A stretch of DNA of 43,079 nt from an uncultured Bacteroidota bacterium. GTDB taxonomy: Bacteria; Bacteroidota; Bacteroidia; Flavobacteriales; Flavobacteriaceae. The DNA lies in NCBI GenBank assembly GCA_902550325.1, contig CACCYT010000006.1:1-43079 (forward strand), read 5' to 3'. Below the pieces are notes generated by a model. That model was not told the DNA's origin. It worked only from the letters and a program-made list of their open reading frames with translations, and searched no databases. The translations under genes were made by a program, and so were the position numbers. Position 1 is the first letter of the stretch; each line of letters opens with the position of its first letter. Shown piece by piece: positions 41,969 through 43,079 of this stretch.

Positions 41969-42355
41969 TTAAAAGTTCCAACTAACGAAGCTTTCGTACA
42001 TTACATCATAAATGTAATTGCCCTCGACAAGAAATATAAAAGCGGCGTATGCTATTAAAAATATTAAGGTAATAACGACTGAAGCCTGTAAACCAAATGT
42101 TTCGTCTCTCATGTGCATAAAATCCCATGTAATATAGTATGCTTTAACAAGAGTAAGAATTACAAAAATCCAGTTAATTAATTTCATAGAAAGAAATGTA
42201 CTCATTAAAGCCTGTGGTTTGATGATTCCCAAAGCAACCTCTACTGCAGTTACAATTGAAAGAAAAATCAGTACACCCCAAATTTTTTGGACATTAGATT
42301 TAAACTTAATCATACCCCTAAAAATTTCTAACTTGTGATGATTGTCTTGTCCCAT
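41969..42355 (-). CDS. Cytochrome c oxidase subunit IV family protein
   Basis: A 128-residue membrane protein with three helices, containing VVITLIFLIAYAAFIFLVEG, and the block IFVILTLVKAYYITWDFMHMRDE, which resembles the bacterial COX4/prokaryotic subunit IV family. It lies immediately after cox3 (6 bases). The exact family (COX4 pro or DUF) is not decisive, but the position and the KAYYITWDFMHMRDE block, as in CyoD/CtaF-type subunits, support it. It stabilises the subunit I-III core. Confidence 0.88.
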   Translation of the reverse strand: MGQDNHHKLEIFRGMIKFKSNVQKIWGVLIFLSIVTAVEVALGIIKPQALMSTFLSMKLINWIFVILTLVKAYYITWDFMHMRDETFGLQASVVITLIFLIAYAAFIFLVEGNYIYDVMYESFVSWNF

Positions 42356-42361
42356 AACTAC

Positions 42362-43079
42362 TTAAACTAAATAAAAAAATGTAAAAACAAAAACCCAAAC
42401 CAAGTCAACGAAATGCCAATATAACCCTACTTTTTCTACCATTTCATAATGACCTCTTTTTTCATATGTGCCTAATAATACGTTTATAAAAATTATAATA
42501 TTGATAACCACACCAGTAAATACGTGAAAGCCATGAAAACCAGTAATGAAAAAGAAAAAGTCAGCGAACAATCTATTGCCATACTCATTTCTAATAAGGT
42601 TTGCTCCTTCAACAACAAAAACTGCCTGAGATACCTTTTGCTCTGACTCCTCACGAGATAAAATGATTTTATGGCCTGTTTCATCAATTTTTTCAGATTT
42701 AACTAAAATATTTTTATTAGCCAAGAAACCCTGATTAACCTCTTCCAGGGAATATGTCGAAAGTGAAGACTCTGTTCTATACCATAAACCATTATTTTTC
42801 TGATGTCTTTCTCTGTATTCAGGAATTTCTACGGCAAAATCTTTTAACGCAATTCTTTTATTAGAGTTATCTGAGTCAACAAATTGTATAATTTGGCCAC
42901 CCTTTGTCTCTAGAGCACCATATTCTCCCTTTATGAAGTTTACCCACTCCCAACCTTGCGAACCTACAAAAATAGCACCACCAATAATTGTCAAAAGCAT
43001 ATAAACTGCAACTTTATTTTTATTATTATTATGACCAGCATCAACTGCAAGTACCATTGTTACAGATGAGAAAATTAGT
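42362..43079 (-). CDS. Cytochrome c oxidase subunit III, 5' end beyond the window
   Basis: The visible part has 239 residues and is open to the right edge, where the frame reads LIFSSVTMVLAVDAGH upstream of an internal ATG at 43057, so the true start lies outside. Family signatures: helix VYMLLTIIGGAIFVGSQGWEW, the FHGFHVFTGVVIN helix with conserved His, and the C-terminal YWHFVDLVWVFVFTFFYLV. Between helices lies an insertion of about 110 residues (from about GEYGALETKG to ANLIRNEYG) that is longer than in typical subunit III. Subunit III supports the heme-copper oxidase core; the upstream cox1 and cox2 are not seen. Confidence 0.93.
   Translation of the reverse strand, partial: LIFSSVTMVLAVDAGHNNNKNKVAVYMLLTIIGGAIFVGSQGWEWVNFIKGEYGALETKGGQIIQFVDSDNSNKRIALKDFAVEIPEYRERHQKNNGLWYRTESSLSTYSLEEVNQGFLANKNILVKSEKIDETGHKIILSREESEQKVSQAVFVVEGANLIRNEYGNRLFADFFFFITGFHGFHVFTGVVINIIIFINVLLGTYEKRGHYEMVEKVGLYWHFVDLVWVFVFTFFYLV

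Noticed and set aside
1-43079. Mobile elements, CRISPR array or defence island
   Set aside because: No transposase, integrase, phage or Cas-like frame and no spaced direct repeats were seen; the three tRNA genes are not flanked by integrase genes.

Overview
The window looks like core chromosome of a low-GC marine-type member of Flavobacteriia (Bacteroidota), probably a streamlined uncultured lineage. Supporting signs: an A/T-rich base composition with very short intergenic gaps; a DnaE with a fused N-terminal DEDDh exonuclease; families typical of this class (DUF6089, DUF2797, a bacterial GH3 protein, a three-domain Nfu protein, a C-terminally extended ribosomal protein S16); several TTG start codons; and promoters of the Bacteroidota form TTG-N17..19-TAnnTTTG instead of the sigma70 form. 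Genus or species cannot be named from the sequence alone.

Layout. 1-431 (+): the end of an unrecognised gene, overlapping (ATGA) a small gene broken in a poly-A tract. 447-5241 (-): dnaE, trxA and tRNA-Asp, closed by a hairpin terminator. 5303-13020 (+): rpsP-rimM-rluF, then a TonB-dependent receptor coupled to an FAD-dependent oxidoreductase, a conserved membrane protein of unknown function and a lipoprotein sulfatase. 13023-13260 (-): a tRNA-Gly/tRNA-Leu unit with its own promoter and terminator. 13257-20003: mutS (-), a SPOUT rRNA/tRNA methyltransferase (+), folK (-), a queuosine-precursor transporter (+), DUF2797 (-) and GH3 (+), mostly convergent or divergent pairs that overlap by four bases at their ends. 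20000-23258 (-): tig-clpP-clpX, a protein folding and degradation operon with a well-formed promoter. 23262-24745 (-): pdxJ and an alpha/beta hydrolase. 24820-30877 (+): nadK, DUF6089 protein, uppS, bamA and two OmpH/Skp chaperones, an envelope-biogenesis operon ending in a perfect 14-bp hairpin placed immediately before murI. 30942-32587 (+): murI and an Nfu-type iron-sulfur carrier. 32589-39802 (-): a seven-gene operon with a membrane protein, an ABC ATPase, two MacB-like permeases, a MacA-like adaptor, a TolC-like channel and tsaB. 39886-43079 (-): the downstream half of a heme-copper cytochrome oxidase cluster (cox3, cox4, a cysteine-less SCO-like protein, SCO, DUF420 and a 56-residue CxxC protein); cox3 runs off the right edge.

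How the genes work together: most serve information processing (DnaE, MutS, S16, RimM, RluF, TsaB), envelope assembly (UppS, BamA, OmpH, MurI), proteostasis (Tig, ClpP, ClpX) and respiration (cox cluster). The accessory-like part is 7291-13020, whose TonB receptor, oxidoreductase and sulfatase point to uptake and processing of external organic matter. I see no insertion sequence, prophage, CRISPR array or recognisable defence system. The most unusual items are the poly-A frameshift at 226-237, the hairpin abutting murI, the repeat tail of S16, the coupled TonB-receptor/FAD-enzyme pair, the twin-permease tripartite exporter, and the small CxxC protein and cysteine-less SCO-like protein in the oxidase cluster.
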